Of a stretch of DNA of 64,000 nucleotides, positions 1 to 8,202 are shown in pieces. Where the stretch lies: assembly GCA_963663615.1 (NCBI GenBank), contig OY760517.1, forward strand, positions 1,302,001 to 1,366,000, read 5' to 3'. The notes under the pieces are model-generated. The model saw only the letters and a program-made list of their open reading frames with translations, made no database searches and was not told where the DNA came from. The translations under genes and the position numbers were made by a program. How positions within the stretch are numbered: the stretch's first letter is position 1; each line of letters opens with the position of its first letter. This DNA is from G963663615 sp963663615. Lineage in GTDB: Bacteria > Bacteroidota > Ignavibacteria > Ignavibacteriales > Melioribacteraceae.

Positions 1-1442
1 ATTGGTTTTCTTTCGTCCGGATCATCAGCACCCCACATTCCAGCTTCATCACCATAATATATCATAGGTGCACCCGGTAAGGTTACCTGAAGTGCAACAA
101 CGAGTTTTAGTTTTTGATATTCTTCATCGGTTGGTTTCTCAATGTTTATTTCAGGATTTTCTCCAACGTTACGTAAGTGATCCGGATTGTATTTTGGATT
201 TTTAATAAGGGTTGAAAACCGTTCAGTATCATGCGAACTAATCAGGTTCATCGCAGCACGAACGTTATCAGGATGGTAATCATGGTATATATTTTTAAGG
301 CTGTCAATAAATGCTGTTGGGGTATTTTTGTTTTCCCTGTTAACAATATACATTTTGGCAGCACGTGCAAAACGATAATTCATAACACCGTCAAAACTAT
401 CACCCTGCAACCATGGAGAAGCATTTATCATTACATCGTGATCCCAATCTTCCCACCAAATTTCACCAGTTGAGTAAGCATTCGGGTTAATTTCCTTAAT
501 CCATGTGCGGAAAGTTTTCCAGAAATTAAGACTAACCATTTCGGCTACATCAAGTCTCCAGCCATCAATGCCATCCTCGGGGTTTCCATCACCATTTGGG
601 TCCATCCATCTTCTAACAATATTATGAATATGATCTGCTACCGGTTTTACTAATCCGTTTTCATCTTCCTTCAATTCAGGCAATTCCTTTACACCGACCC
701 AGCCTTCATAATCAAATTCGTTTTCCGGTGTTGCAGGATTATCCCATTTGGTAACTGTAAACCAATCTTTATATTTGGAGTTTTGCTGATTCTTAACCAA
801 ATCCTCAAAAGCCCAGAACGTTCTGCCAACATGATTAAAAACTCCATCAATAACAACTTTTATATTACGTTTATGAGCTTTCTGAATAAGTTGCAAAAAC
901 AGCTTGTCAGCAGAAGTCCATTTCCATGTAGTCGGGTTTTGCGGGTCTTCCGATTCCCATATTTTTCGGTCACCTTCCGGGTCGGGACCAAAATTATTAT
1001 CAATATGCCTGTACATTGTAGCATCGTATTTATGCAGGGAAGGAGATTCGAATATTGGGTTAATATACAAGGCGGTTACGCTTAATTCCTTCAGATAATC
1101 GAGTTTTTCAATTATTCCTTGTAAATCACCACCGTATCTTCTTATCTGTACATTTCTGTAAAACTCATTGCTAAAATCCTTTTCCCATGGTTGAAGTTTA
1201 TACCAATCGGAAGTCCAGGGATGTGTTGGTATTTTATCGGGGTACTTATAGGGCCAGGCACCCGCACGGTCGATAACCTTAGGATCATTTGAGGGGTCTC
1301 CGTTATAAAATCTTTCGGGGAAAATTTGATACCAGATTGCTGTTTTGCTCCATTCCGGTACTCTGTCAGGTACGCTTTCTTCGTTTTTCTTACATGCTGA
1401 TACTGCCAAAAGTAATATCAATATTGCTAATAATTGTTTCAT
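1..1442 (-). CDS. GH13 alpha-amylase/neopullulanase-like lipoprotein, 3' end outside window
   Basis: This alpha-glucan hydrolase should act on starch or maltodextrin at the outer membrane or in the periplasm. Reading the minus strand from the ATG at 1442 gives 480 residues before the window ends, so the C-terminus is missing. The N-terminus MKQLLAILILLLAVSAC is a lipoprotein signal with Cys at about residue 17. The three GH13 catalytic carboxylates are visible: the Asp of GWRLDVAE, the Glu of STGEIWWE and the Asp of SSHDTER. The fold begins AIWYQIFPERFYNGD, as in the cyclomaltodextrinase/neopullulanase branch. It diverges from a Reg_prop histidine kinase, and the operon beyond that kinase encodes a starch-binding-like surface protein, which fits a shared starch role. 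The family is certain; the exact specificity (amylase, neopullulanase or cyclomaltodextrinase) is not. Confidence 0.9.
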   Translation of the reverse strand, partial: MKQLLAILILLLAVSACKKNEESVPDRVPEWSKTAIWYQIFPERFYNGDPSNDPKVIDRAGAWPYKYPDKIPTHPWTSDWYKLQPWEKDFSNEFYRNVQIRRYGGDLQGIIEKLDYLKELSVTALYINPIFESPSLHKYDATMYRHIDNNFGPDPEGDRKIWESEDPQNPTTWKWTSADKLFLQLIQKAHKRNIKVVIDGVFNHVGRTFWAFEDLVKNQQNSKYKDWFTVTKWDNPATPENEFDYEGWVGVKELPELKEDENGLVKPVADHIHNIVRRWMDPNGDGNPEDGIDGWRLDVAEMVSLNFWKTFRTWIKEINPNAYSTGEIWWEDWDHDVMINASPWLQGDSFDGVMNYRFARAAKMYIVNRENKNTPTAFIDSLKNIYHDYHPDNVRAAMNLISSHDTERFSTLIKNPKYNPDHLRNVGENPEINIEKPTDEEYQKLKLVVALQVTLPGAPMIYYGDEAGMWGADDPDERKP

Positions 1443-1565
1443 AAATCCCCTGAACATGTTTGTTTAGACTTAAAATATTCTGATATTTATTTCACAAAAA
1501 GAATAATAATTTTTGACTTCTCAAAATAAAATCAATAAAAACTTCAATATTATTCTAATTGCAAG

Positions 1566-1591
1566 TAAGGTGTTCTACTATTTACACCTTA
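1566..1591. promoter_or_regulatory. 8-bp inverted repeat in divergent promoter region
   Basis: TAAGGTGT and ACACCTTA are separated by 10 bases in the 228-bp gap between the divergent GH13 and histidine kinase genes. It could be an operator for either gene. No run of T of the usual terminator length follows it. The function is inferred from position only. Confidence 0.35.
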
Positions 1592-1670
1592 TTATTTTGG
1601 ATAGTAAGAAATAATTAAATATCTTTTTTTAGTTCATACTATTGTTGAAAAACTATTAGATGGTAAATCA

Positions 1671-4600
1671 TTGCTGAGTCTAATTTTCAAATATAAAAAT
1701 AACTTATTTCTATCTGTTAAATCAATTATTCTGATTTATCTTTTGATTTCTACGAATTCCAAAGCAGTAGAAGTAAGATATTTCTTTGAGAATATTTCGG
1801 TTGAACAAGGTTTGTCGAATGTATTGGTTCACTCAATTGTGCAAGACAAAAACGGATTTATCTGGATTGCTACTGAGGAGGGGTTGAACAGATTTGACGG
1901 TTATCAGATGGAGGTTTTCAGAACCTCGGATAAAAACTCTGTTTCAGATAACTTTATACAGGAGTTATACTGTTCGAATGATGGTATAATTTGGATTGGT
2001 ACAAGTTCGGGCGGATTAAATAGTTATAATCCTGTAGCTGGTAAATTCCATGTCTATAATCATAAGGATGATGATAATGCTTCTATTTCATCAAACGTGG
2101 TCCGTTCAATTTTTGAGGATGGGGATGGCAGGTTATGGGTTGGTACTGATGGTGGAGGCGTTTCTATTCTAAACCGAAAATCTGGAAAGTTTGAAAATAA
2201 TGATAATAATGTATTACCTGAGCTGATACTTGATATTAAAAAATTTGGCAAGCGAATTTTATTTGGTACCAACAAGGGACTTTACTATTTCGATAGTAAT
2301 CAAAACAGGTTTGGTAAAATTGATATGGTTCTTAAAAGTGGAGCCGTTGAGTTTTCAGTAAATTCTATTGTCGTTGATAATTTTAGAAAACATTTGATAT
2401 TGGGTACTGATGATGGAATCTATTTCCTTGATAAAAATTATGTGCTTCTAAAGTATTATAATACTTCAACCAAAAGTTTTGTTGCAGGTAATTATGTAAG
2501 TGAACTTAATCTGGTTTCGCGTGATATTTTGTGGGTAGGTACACAAAGCGGTCTCTCCATAATTGAGCTAAACCATAATAAAATTACCAATCTCAAAAAT
2601 GATCCGGCGAGGGAAGGCACGATTAACAATAATTTTGTGCGTACCATATTTAACGACAAGATGGGCAATATATGGATTGGTACTGCCGGTGGGGGAATAA
2701 ATAAATATTCGCCACACAAAAAACGGTTTTACAAGCTATTTCATGATCCTGAAAAGGAAACAAGTTTTAGCCATAATATGACCCGTTCAATAATTGAGGA
2801 TAGCGATGGTACAGTATGGATAGGTACTATGGGTGGTGGTCTTAACGCTTTTGTGAAAAATAGTGGTAACCGACTCTCGTTTACCAGATCATTTACATAT
2901 CTTGATAATCTTAGTCCTAATGCGATTACTGCTATTTACGAAGACAGAAGAGGAGCCCTATGGGTTGGTACCTGGGGTGATGGTATATACAGATTTCCTG
3001 ACTATAAAAGAAACTTTGTTAATGCTCAAAAGTTGAAAAGTAATCCTCCAAGCTATCATTACACAAAAAAAGAAGGTGTTCCGGGAGCTTTGGGAAGTAA
3101 TATTATCCAGGCTATTAAGGAAGATAGCAGGGGTAATTTATGGGTTGGCAGTGAAGCCGGACTTGAATTGTTTATTCGTTCAAACAACACGTTCAGGTTA
3201 TTTAGCCATGATCCGTTCAAGCAAGAAAGTATTAGTAATAACCGTATTCAATCCAATTGTATATTTGAAGACGTGCAGGGAAATTTGTGGGTTGGCACAT
3301 GGAACGGTTTAAACAAAATAACAGCGGGGCAGCTAAACAGACAAGATATTAAAAATATTAAGTTTATTAGATATTCTCATTCTGTACTCGATACTAACTC
3401 TTTAAGTGATAACCGAATTATTTCGATTTACCAAAATATAGATGGTGTTATTTGGGTAGGTACTTATGGAGGCGGTGTTAACAAACTTGAGGTTGTTAAA
3501 ACTAATAATGGCAGGAAAGAAATATTTAATAAATTTACTGAAGCTGACGGATTAAACAGTAATGTGATATATGGTATTCTTGGTGATACAAAAGGTAATT
3601 TATGGATGAGCACTACCAATGGCTTGTGTATGTTTAATCCTTTTACTGCTGATATTGTTAATTATACCAAAGTTGATGGATTGCAAAGTAATCAGTTTTA
3701 TTGGGGAGCAAGCTGTAAAACTTCGGACGGAATATTGTTTTTTGGCGGAATAAACGGATTGAATTATTTTGATCCTATTGACTTGAAAGATAATGAGGCT
3801 ATACCTGACGTGTATATAACCGATTTTATGCTTTTTGACCATAGTATTACCAACTCGGTGCCAAACGAGTATTTTTCCGAATCAATATTATTTGCTGATA
3901 AAATAAGGCTGGCTCATGATCAGAATGTATTTACGATAAGTTTTGTTGCTTTGGATTACACAATACCGGAAAAAAACAGCTATGAGTACAAACTGGAAGG
4001 GTATGATACAAGGTGGTTTAATACTTTGGGGAAACGTAAAGTAAGTTATAATCATATTGAACCTGGAAAATATGTTTTCAGGGTACGAGCTTCCAATAAT
4101 GATGGCTACTGGAATAATGTGGGTGCACAGATCAATATTGAAATATTACCCCCGTTCTGGAAAACACTGTGGTTCCTAATTGGTATTATTTTGCTAATAG
4201 GCGGTGTAATTTTTTATGGTATTTATTCTTACATAAGGCAGTTGCTGGCTATTGAAAGATTAAGAGCCAAACTAGCAGCAGATTTGCATGATAGTATTGG
4301 TGCAAGTTTAACAGAAATTTCAATACTAAGCGAGGTTATCTCATCTAAATTAACTGACAAATCGGTTGAAATAACCAATAATCTTAAACTGATTAGTAAA
4401 AAATCGAGACAGTTGGTTGATGAGATGAGCGATATAGTTTGGCTTGTTAATCCCAAACGCGATTCTTTATACGATTTGATTCTTCGTCTTGAAGATACAT
4501 ACTCGGAGTTGTTGTCCTATAAGGGGATATCTTTCAGATCATCCAATCTTAAATCACTTGAAAAAATTTCTCTCTCAATGGAGCAACGTCAGAATCTGTT

Positions 4601-4868
4601 TCTTATTTTCAAGGAAGCTATAAATAATTCAATTACCCATAGTGTATGCTCCGATATATACCTTAAAGTTGAATGCCATGGTAAAAAGGTAAAAATGGAG
4701 CTGAATGATAACGGTAAGGGTTTTGATGTATATAAAACTGATTCGGTACACCGTGGCAACGGTATGGAAAACATGCAGAAACGTGCACTCAACCTTGGTG
4801 GTAAACTTGTTGTTGAATCGGTTAAAGGTGAGGGCACAAAAATTATTTACGAAGGAATTATTAATTGA
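1671..4868 (+). CDS. Reg_prop/Y_Y_Y sensor histidine kinase
   Basis: This is a membrane sensor kinase that probably detects a glycan breakdown product in the periplasm and phosphorylates the adjacent LuxR-type regulator. Residues 1-33 form a signal peptide. About 14 Reg_prop blades follow (WIGT/WVGT..GG repeats, roughly residues 45-710), enough for two seven-bladed propellers. A Y_Y_Y domain (about 740-825), one membrane helix (about 832-853), a HisKA_3 dimerisation domain with phospho-His in AADLHDSIGAS (about residue 873) and a HATPase_c domain (GNGMENMQKRA) complete it. This is the sensor half of a Bacteroidota hybrid two-component system, but the output regulator is a separate gene 31 bp downstream. 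The start is a TTG; the nearby ATG at 1660 hits a stop after five codons, so TTG is the best available choice. The ligand is unknown; alpha-glucan oligosaccharide is inferred from neighbours. Confidence 0.93.
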   Translation: MLSLIFKYKNNLFLSVKSIILIYLLISTNSKAVEVRYFFENISVEQGLSNVLVHSIVQDKNGFIWIATEEGLNRFDGYQMEVFRTSDKNSVSDNFIQELYCSNDGIIWIGTSSGGLNSYNPVAGKFHVYNHKDDDNASISSNVVRSIFEDGDGRLWVGTDGGGVSILNRKSGKFENNDNNVLPELILDIKKFGKRILFGTNKGLYYFDSNQNRFGKIDMVLKSGAVEFSVNSIVVDNFRKHLILGTDDGIYFLDKNYVLLKYYNTSTKSFVAGNYVSELNLVSRDILWVGTQSGLSIIELNHNKITNLKNDPAREGTINNNFVRTIFNDKMGNIWIGTAGGGINKYSPHKKRFYKLFHDPEKETSFSHNMTRSIIEDSDGTVWIGTMGGGLNAFVKNSGNRLSFTRSFTYLDNLSPNAITAIYEDRRGALWVGTWGDGIYRFPDYKRNFVNAQKLKSNPPSYHYTKKEGVPGALGSNIIQAIKEDSRGNLWVGSEAGLELFIRSNNTFRLFSHDPFKQESISNNRIQSNCIFEDVQGNLWVGTWNGLNKITAGQLNRQDIKNIKFIRYSHSVLDTNSLSDNRIISIYQNIDGVIWVGTYGGGVNKLEVVKTNNGRKEIFNKFTEADGLNSNVIYGILGDTKGNLWMSTTNGLCMFNPFTADIVNYTKVDGLQSNQFYWGASCKTSDGILFFGGINGLNYFDPIDLKDNEAIPDVYITDFMLFDHSITNSVPNEYFSESILFADKIRLAHDQNVFTISFVALDYTIPEKNSYEYKLEGYDTRWFNTLGKRKVSYNHIEPGKYVFRVRASNNDGYWNNVGAQINIEILPPFWKTLWFLIGIILLIGGVIFYGIYSYIRQLLAIERLRAKLAADLHDSIGASLTEISILSEVISSKLTDKSVEITNNLKLISKKSRQLVDEMSDIVWLVNPKRDSLYDLILRLEDTYSELLSYKGISFRSSNLKSLEKISLSMEQRQNLFLIFKEAINNSITHSVCSDIYLKVECHGKKVKMELNDNGKGFDVYKTDSVHRGNGMENMQKRALNLGGKLVVESVKGEGTKIIYEGIIN

Positions 4869-4899
4869 CTGGTTTAACTAAATACATTATGTTCGGAAT

Positions 4900-5562
4900 A
4901 TGAGAAAAAGTATTAATGAGAATTATATAACCGTTGCAATTGTCGAAGATTCGGATAGTATCCGTTACGGTTTGGAAATACTGATTGAGGGTACAGATGG
5001 TTATAAATGTGTAGCTTCATGTCCCGATTGTGAAACTTTACTGGAAAAGGTTGAAAAGGTAAAACCGGAAGTTATACTAATGGATATCGATTTACCTGGT
5101 ATGTCCGGTATTGAAGGGATTAAAAGACTTAAGGAAATATCAGACGACTATAATATTCTCGTATTGACAATATATGATGAAAAGGATACTATATTCGAAG
5201 CCTTATGTGCGGGAGCATGTGGTTACCTTGTTAAAAAAACTCCTCCTGCCAGGCTGCTCGAAGCAATTCGTGAAGCCAATGAAGGCGGCTCACCAATGAA
5301 TTCGCATATTGCACGAAAAGTTGTAAGCTTTTTTCAGCACAAAAAAGTTACCCAAGTTCAGCACGAAGATTTTTCACTTACCAACCGTGAGAAGGAAGTT
5401 CTTTCGGGTCTGGTTGAAGGAAACAGTTACAAAGCCATCGCCGATTCGCTTTTTATAAGTGTTGAAACTGTACGATTTCATTTCAGGAATATTTACAAAA
5501 AGCTACATGTCCATTCACAATCCGAAGCAGTTATAAAGGCAATAAAGGAAGGACTTGTATAA
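4900..5562 (+). CDS. NarL/FixJ-type response regulator
   Basis: This two-component DNA-binding regulator is probably phosphorylated by the Reg_prop kinase encoded 31 bp upstream. The receiver domain (residues 11-130) has the acidic pair E16-D17, phosphoacceptor D62 in ILMDIDLPG, the switch Thr in LVLTIYDE and the conserved Lys in LVKKTPP. The C-terminal LuxR-type helix-turn-helix (about 155-218) reads LTNREKEVL...YKAIADSLFISVETVRFHFRNIYKKL. All residues needed for phosphotransfer are present, unlike its paralogue 190 bp downstream. Likely targets are the downstream operon and itself; this is inferred from gene order. Confidence 0.93.
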   Translation: MRKSINENYITVAIVEDSDSIRYGLEILIEGTDGYKCVASCPDCETLLEKVEKVKPEVILMDIDLPGMSGIEGIKRLKEISDDYNILVLTIYDEKDTIFEALCAGACGYLVKKTPPARLLEAIREANEGGSPMNSHIARKVVSFFQHKKVTQVQHEDFSLTNREKEVLSGLVEGNSYKAIADSLFISVETVRFHFRNIYKKLHVHSQSEAVIKAIKEGLV

Positions 5563-5614
5563 TATATAATCCTAAACTCTTACAACAAATTTTATTTTGT
5601 GTAATTTATAAACG

Positions 5615-5686
5615 CTACCCAAAAGGGTAGTAATTTATAACTGCAATCAAAACCCCACTCTAAAATCCCTGCATTTGTGTAGTAGT
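5615..5686 (+). promoter_or_regulatory. Two-part upstream element (copy 1)
   Basis: A perfect palindrome, CTACCCAAAAGGGTAG (5615-5630), is flanked by an 11-bp direct repeat GTAATTTATAA at 5601 and 5630. CCTGC lies at 5668 and GTAGTAGT at 5679-5686. The same two parts recur before the gene at 6499, with the same 54-bp distance from the GGGTAG arm to GTAGTAGT. It is probably a binding site plus core promoter read by the LuxR-type regulators. TACCC/GGGTA half-sites resemble those of NarL-family regulators; the assignment is inference. Confidence 0.5.
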
Positions 5687-5750
5687 ATTAAAGCATAGCT
5701 ATCGATAATTTGAAATTATTAAAACTTAATTATCAGTAAAGCTGGATGCT

Positions 5751-6332
5751 ATGACAAAAGTTGTAATTGTTGAATCGAATAACAATATACGGGAAGGGCT
5801 TAAAATTTTGCTTGAAAGCTCAACCCGTTATAATTGTGTTGGTTCATTCAAAACTCCGGCAGCCTTCAGGGAAAAGTTTAATGATCTTGAGTTTGATATT
5901 ATTTTAATTGAAATTGACTTGCCATCAGAGGAGGGTATAAAACTCATAAGTATGGTGAACGAATCAGCAATGTCAGTTTCAATATTACCGTTAACATTAT
6001 TCGAAGAAAACACAAAAATAATTGAGGCAATTTGTTCCGGAGCTCACGGTTACATAGTTAAAATTACACCACCCAAACAGATAGTCCAGTATCTCGATGA
6101 AATATCGCTTCGAATGTCTCACATGAGTACATTTTTGGCAAAAAGGATACTTAACATAATAGACAAGAATCATTTTAACTCAAAAAAACTATCGCAAACC
6201 GAGCGAACCATTCTCGAGCTTATGGCTGACGGGAATAGTGTACTCGCGGTTTCAGAGAGAATTAAAACCGATATAAGTGTTATAAAGCGGCACCTATACG
6301 AAATTTATAATAAACTCCAGTATTTCTGTTAA
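5751..6332 (+). CDS. Degenerate LuxR-type response regulator, phosphoacceptor Asp replaced by Glu
   Basis: This is a paralogue of the regulator just upstream, 193 aa instead of 220. The receiver domain aligns without gaps around the active site, but D62 of the paralogue corresponds to E54 here (ILIEIDLPS), and the acidic pair ED is E8-S9. The Lys of IVKITPP and the Thr of LPLTLFEE remain. The C-terminal HTH (LSQTERTILELMADGN...IYNKL) ends right after the recognition helix, so the last helix of the LuxR domain is shortened. An Asp-to-Glu change often mimics the phosphorylated state, so this protein may act independently of a kinase, or as a modulator of the intact regulator. It has its own upstream element and precedes the transport operon. 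Confidence 0.85.
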   Translation: MTKVVIVESNNNIREGLKILLESSTRYNCVGSFKTPAAFREKFNDLEFDIILIEIDLPSEEGIKLISMVNESAMSVSILPLTLFEENTKIIEAICSGAHGYIVKITPPKQIVQYLDEISLRMSHMSTFLAKRILNIIDKNHFNSKKLSQTERTILELMADGNSVLAVSERIKTDISVIKRHLYEIYNKLQYFC

Positions 6333-6337
6333 AACAG

Positions 6338-6414
6338 CCTACCCACTCAATAGGGTAGGAATAGTTGTTTTTGTACTGTTATTTGAAGGAAAATACCTGC
6401 GAATGGGTAGTAGT
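6338..6414 (+). promoter_or_regulatory. Two-part upstream element (copy 2)
   Basis: An inverted repeat CCTACCC/GGGTAGG with an 8-base loop (6338-6359) is followed by CCTGC at 6396 and GGGTAGTAGT ending at 6414. The distance from GGGTAG (6353) to GTAGTAGT (6407) is 54 bp, identical to copy 1. It lies just upstream of the PpiC-TonB-PorV operon and probably drives it. The hairpin could also serve as a weak terminator for the preceding gene. Confidence 0.5.
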
Positions 6415-6498
6415 TAGTGATTCTTATAATAAGTAGTTTAAATTCTGAAGTTTGAAAAACCATGTTTTAAGATAAGGTATAGTTAGGGGTAAATATTA

Positions 6499-8202
6499 AT
6501 GAACTTACGATTAATGGCTGCACTACCATTAATCGTTGCAATTCTGTTTTTGTCCGGGTGTAGTATAAAAAATTCGGATAATCCGGTAATTGCAACGGTA
6601 GGAGAACGCGAAATTCCGTTCTCAACTTTTTATGAAAGATATTCAAAGTATCTGCATGCCACTGGTATAAGAGATAATTTCCCAACTAGAGAATTTGTTC
6701 TGGATAATATTATTACGGAAGAACTTCTCTATCATTACGATACCAAATATCAAATCAAATCAACTGAAGATTACAAGACCAATCGTGAGTGGATAAAAAG
6801 ACAAACTGTTTTGTCGTTTCTTAAAGACAGGGAAGTATATGCAAAACTAACTGCTTCCGAAGAAGAGATGCGTAATGCTTTCAAAAGAGCTAATCAGAGG
6901 CTTTCAGCACGTCACCTTTATGCAGAAACAGAAGAAGAAGCAAAGCAGCTATACACACTTGTTAAATCAGGGGTAAGTTTCGACCTTCTGGCTAAAAAGG
7001 TCTTTACTGATTCAACCCTGGCAAATAATGGTGGCTATATAGGATATTTTTCCTGGGGTGATATGGACCCTGCTTTTGAAGATGCAGCCTATAAACTGAA
7101 ACCCGGTGAAATATCCGAACCTGTTAAAACCGAGTTTGGATATAGTGTTATCAAATTGGAGGATAAGGTAACACGACCCCTGCTTACTGAAAATGAGTTC
7201 CGCAGAAGTATTCCTGCACTTTCACGCGAAGTGAAAATATACAAGAAACCGTTAGCTGAAAGGCAATATATTCAAAGTCTGGTAAACTTTGAGGATATTG
7301 AATTTGATGAGTCGCAGCTAACTAATCTATTTAACAGGCTTGGTGGTAATCGTATCAGGGTTGCATCAAGGGAAGTTAATCATGATAAGCCTGTAATGAA
7401 ATATGCTGGTAAAGAATACAACTATGCGGATGTTGCCAAAAGACTGAATCACTTGCCTGATTTCCATCTTCAGAAACTTACTACACCAAGAAGACTTGCC
7501 GTTGCATTGCAGGGATTTGTGTTGCAGGACAAGCTATGGCAGGTAGCCGAAAGCAAGAATTACACTAACAATGAGGAAGTTCTTGATGCATTCTGTAAGC
7601 TGGATATAAACCTGGTAGTAAAAATGAAAAAGAATGAGATAGTAGAGGATGCTGTTATACCTGACTCTATTGTCCGTCGTTTTTATGAAGAACATATCCG
7701 GTTCTTTTCTACTCACAATGAGGTTAATGTTCAGGAAATTACTCTGAATAATGAAGATGAAGCGAAAAAAGTATTATCAAGAGCTAAACAGGGTGCAGAT
7801 TTTAACAATCTTGTTACAAAATACTCCGTAAATAAAAAAACATCCCAAAACAATGGATTTACAGGATTTATACCGGTCAAAAATTTTCTTCACGCAGGCA
7901 ATATGGTCTGGAATTCTAAAATTGGTGAAGTAGTTGGTCCGGTTGAATCAGGAAATAAATGGCTTGTGTTAAAAATTGCAGACAAAATGGAGGGTAAACC
8001 TCTTCCTTTTATGGAGGTGAGGGAAGAGGCGTTGTTGGCTGCCAAATATTTTAATTCAAACAAACTGATGCACGAATATGTGCAAACCTTAAAAGAAGAT
8101 ATTCCGGTTAAGATAGACACATCTATTCTTGCCGGGTACAAAAAATTGGGATTAGTTAAAACGAATTTTGTGAATAGCTCATCTAAAAAAGGAGTTAACT
8201 AA
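6499..8202 (+). CDS. SurA/PpiC-like peptidyl-prolyl isomerase lipoprotein
   Basis: This is a periplasmic, lipid-anchored foldase, likely a chaperone for outer-membrane barrels. The signal peptide ends in lipobox LSGC (Cys about residue 21). Two rotamase (parvulin, PpiC) modules are visible: residues about 130-232 (ARHLYAETEEEAKQLY...GYIGYFSWGDMDPAF...GEISEPVKTEFGYSVIKLED) and about 405-505 (VNVQEITLNNEDEAKKVL...GEVVGPVESGNKWLVLKI). The region between them is SurA-like helical linker. The first gene of the operon, it overlaps the TonB receptor start by one base (TAATG), so the two are translationally coupled. This points to a folding factor dedicated to the receptor or the PorV barrel encoded next. 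Confidence 0.88.
   Translation: MNLRLMAALPLIVAILFLSGCSIKNSDNPVIATVGEREIPFSTFYERYSKYLHATGIRDNFPTREFVLDNIITEELLYHYDTKYQIKSTEDYKTNREWIKRQTVLSFLKDREVYAKLTASEEEMRNAFKRANQRLSARHLYAETEEEAKQLYTLVKSGVSFDLLAKKVFTDSTLANNGGYIGYFSWGDMDPAFEDAAYKLKPGEISEPVKTEFGYSVIKLEDKVTRPLLTENEFRRSIPALSREVKIYKKPLAERQYIQSLVNFEDIEFDESQLTNLFNRLGGNRIRVASREVNHDKPVMKYAGKEYNYADVAKRLNHLPDFHLQKLTTPRRLAVALQGFVLQDKLWQVAESKNYTNNEEVLDAFCKLDINLVVKMKKNEIVEDAVIPDSIVRRFYEEHIRFFSTHNEVNVQEITLNNEDEAKKVLSRAKQGADFNNLVTKYSVNKKTSQNNGFTGFIPVKNFLHAGNMVWNSKIGEVVGPVESGNKWLVLKIADKMEGKPLPFMEVREEALLAAKYFNSNKLMHEYVQTLKEDIPVKIDTSILAGYKKLGLVKTNFVNSSSKKGVN

Noticed and set aside
231..1098. Several plus-strand frames of 60-100 codons
   Set aside because: They lie opposite the GH13 gene, which has all its catalytic motifs on the minus strand.
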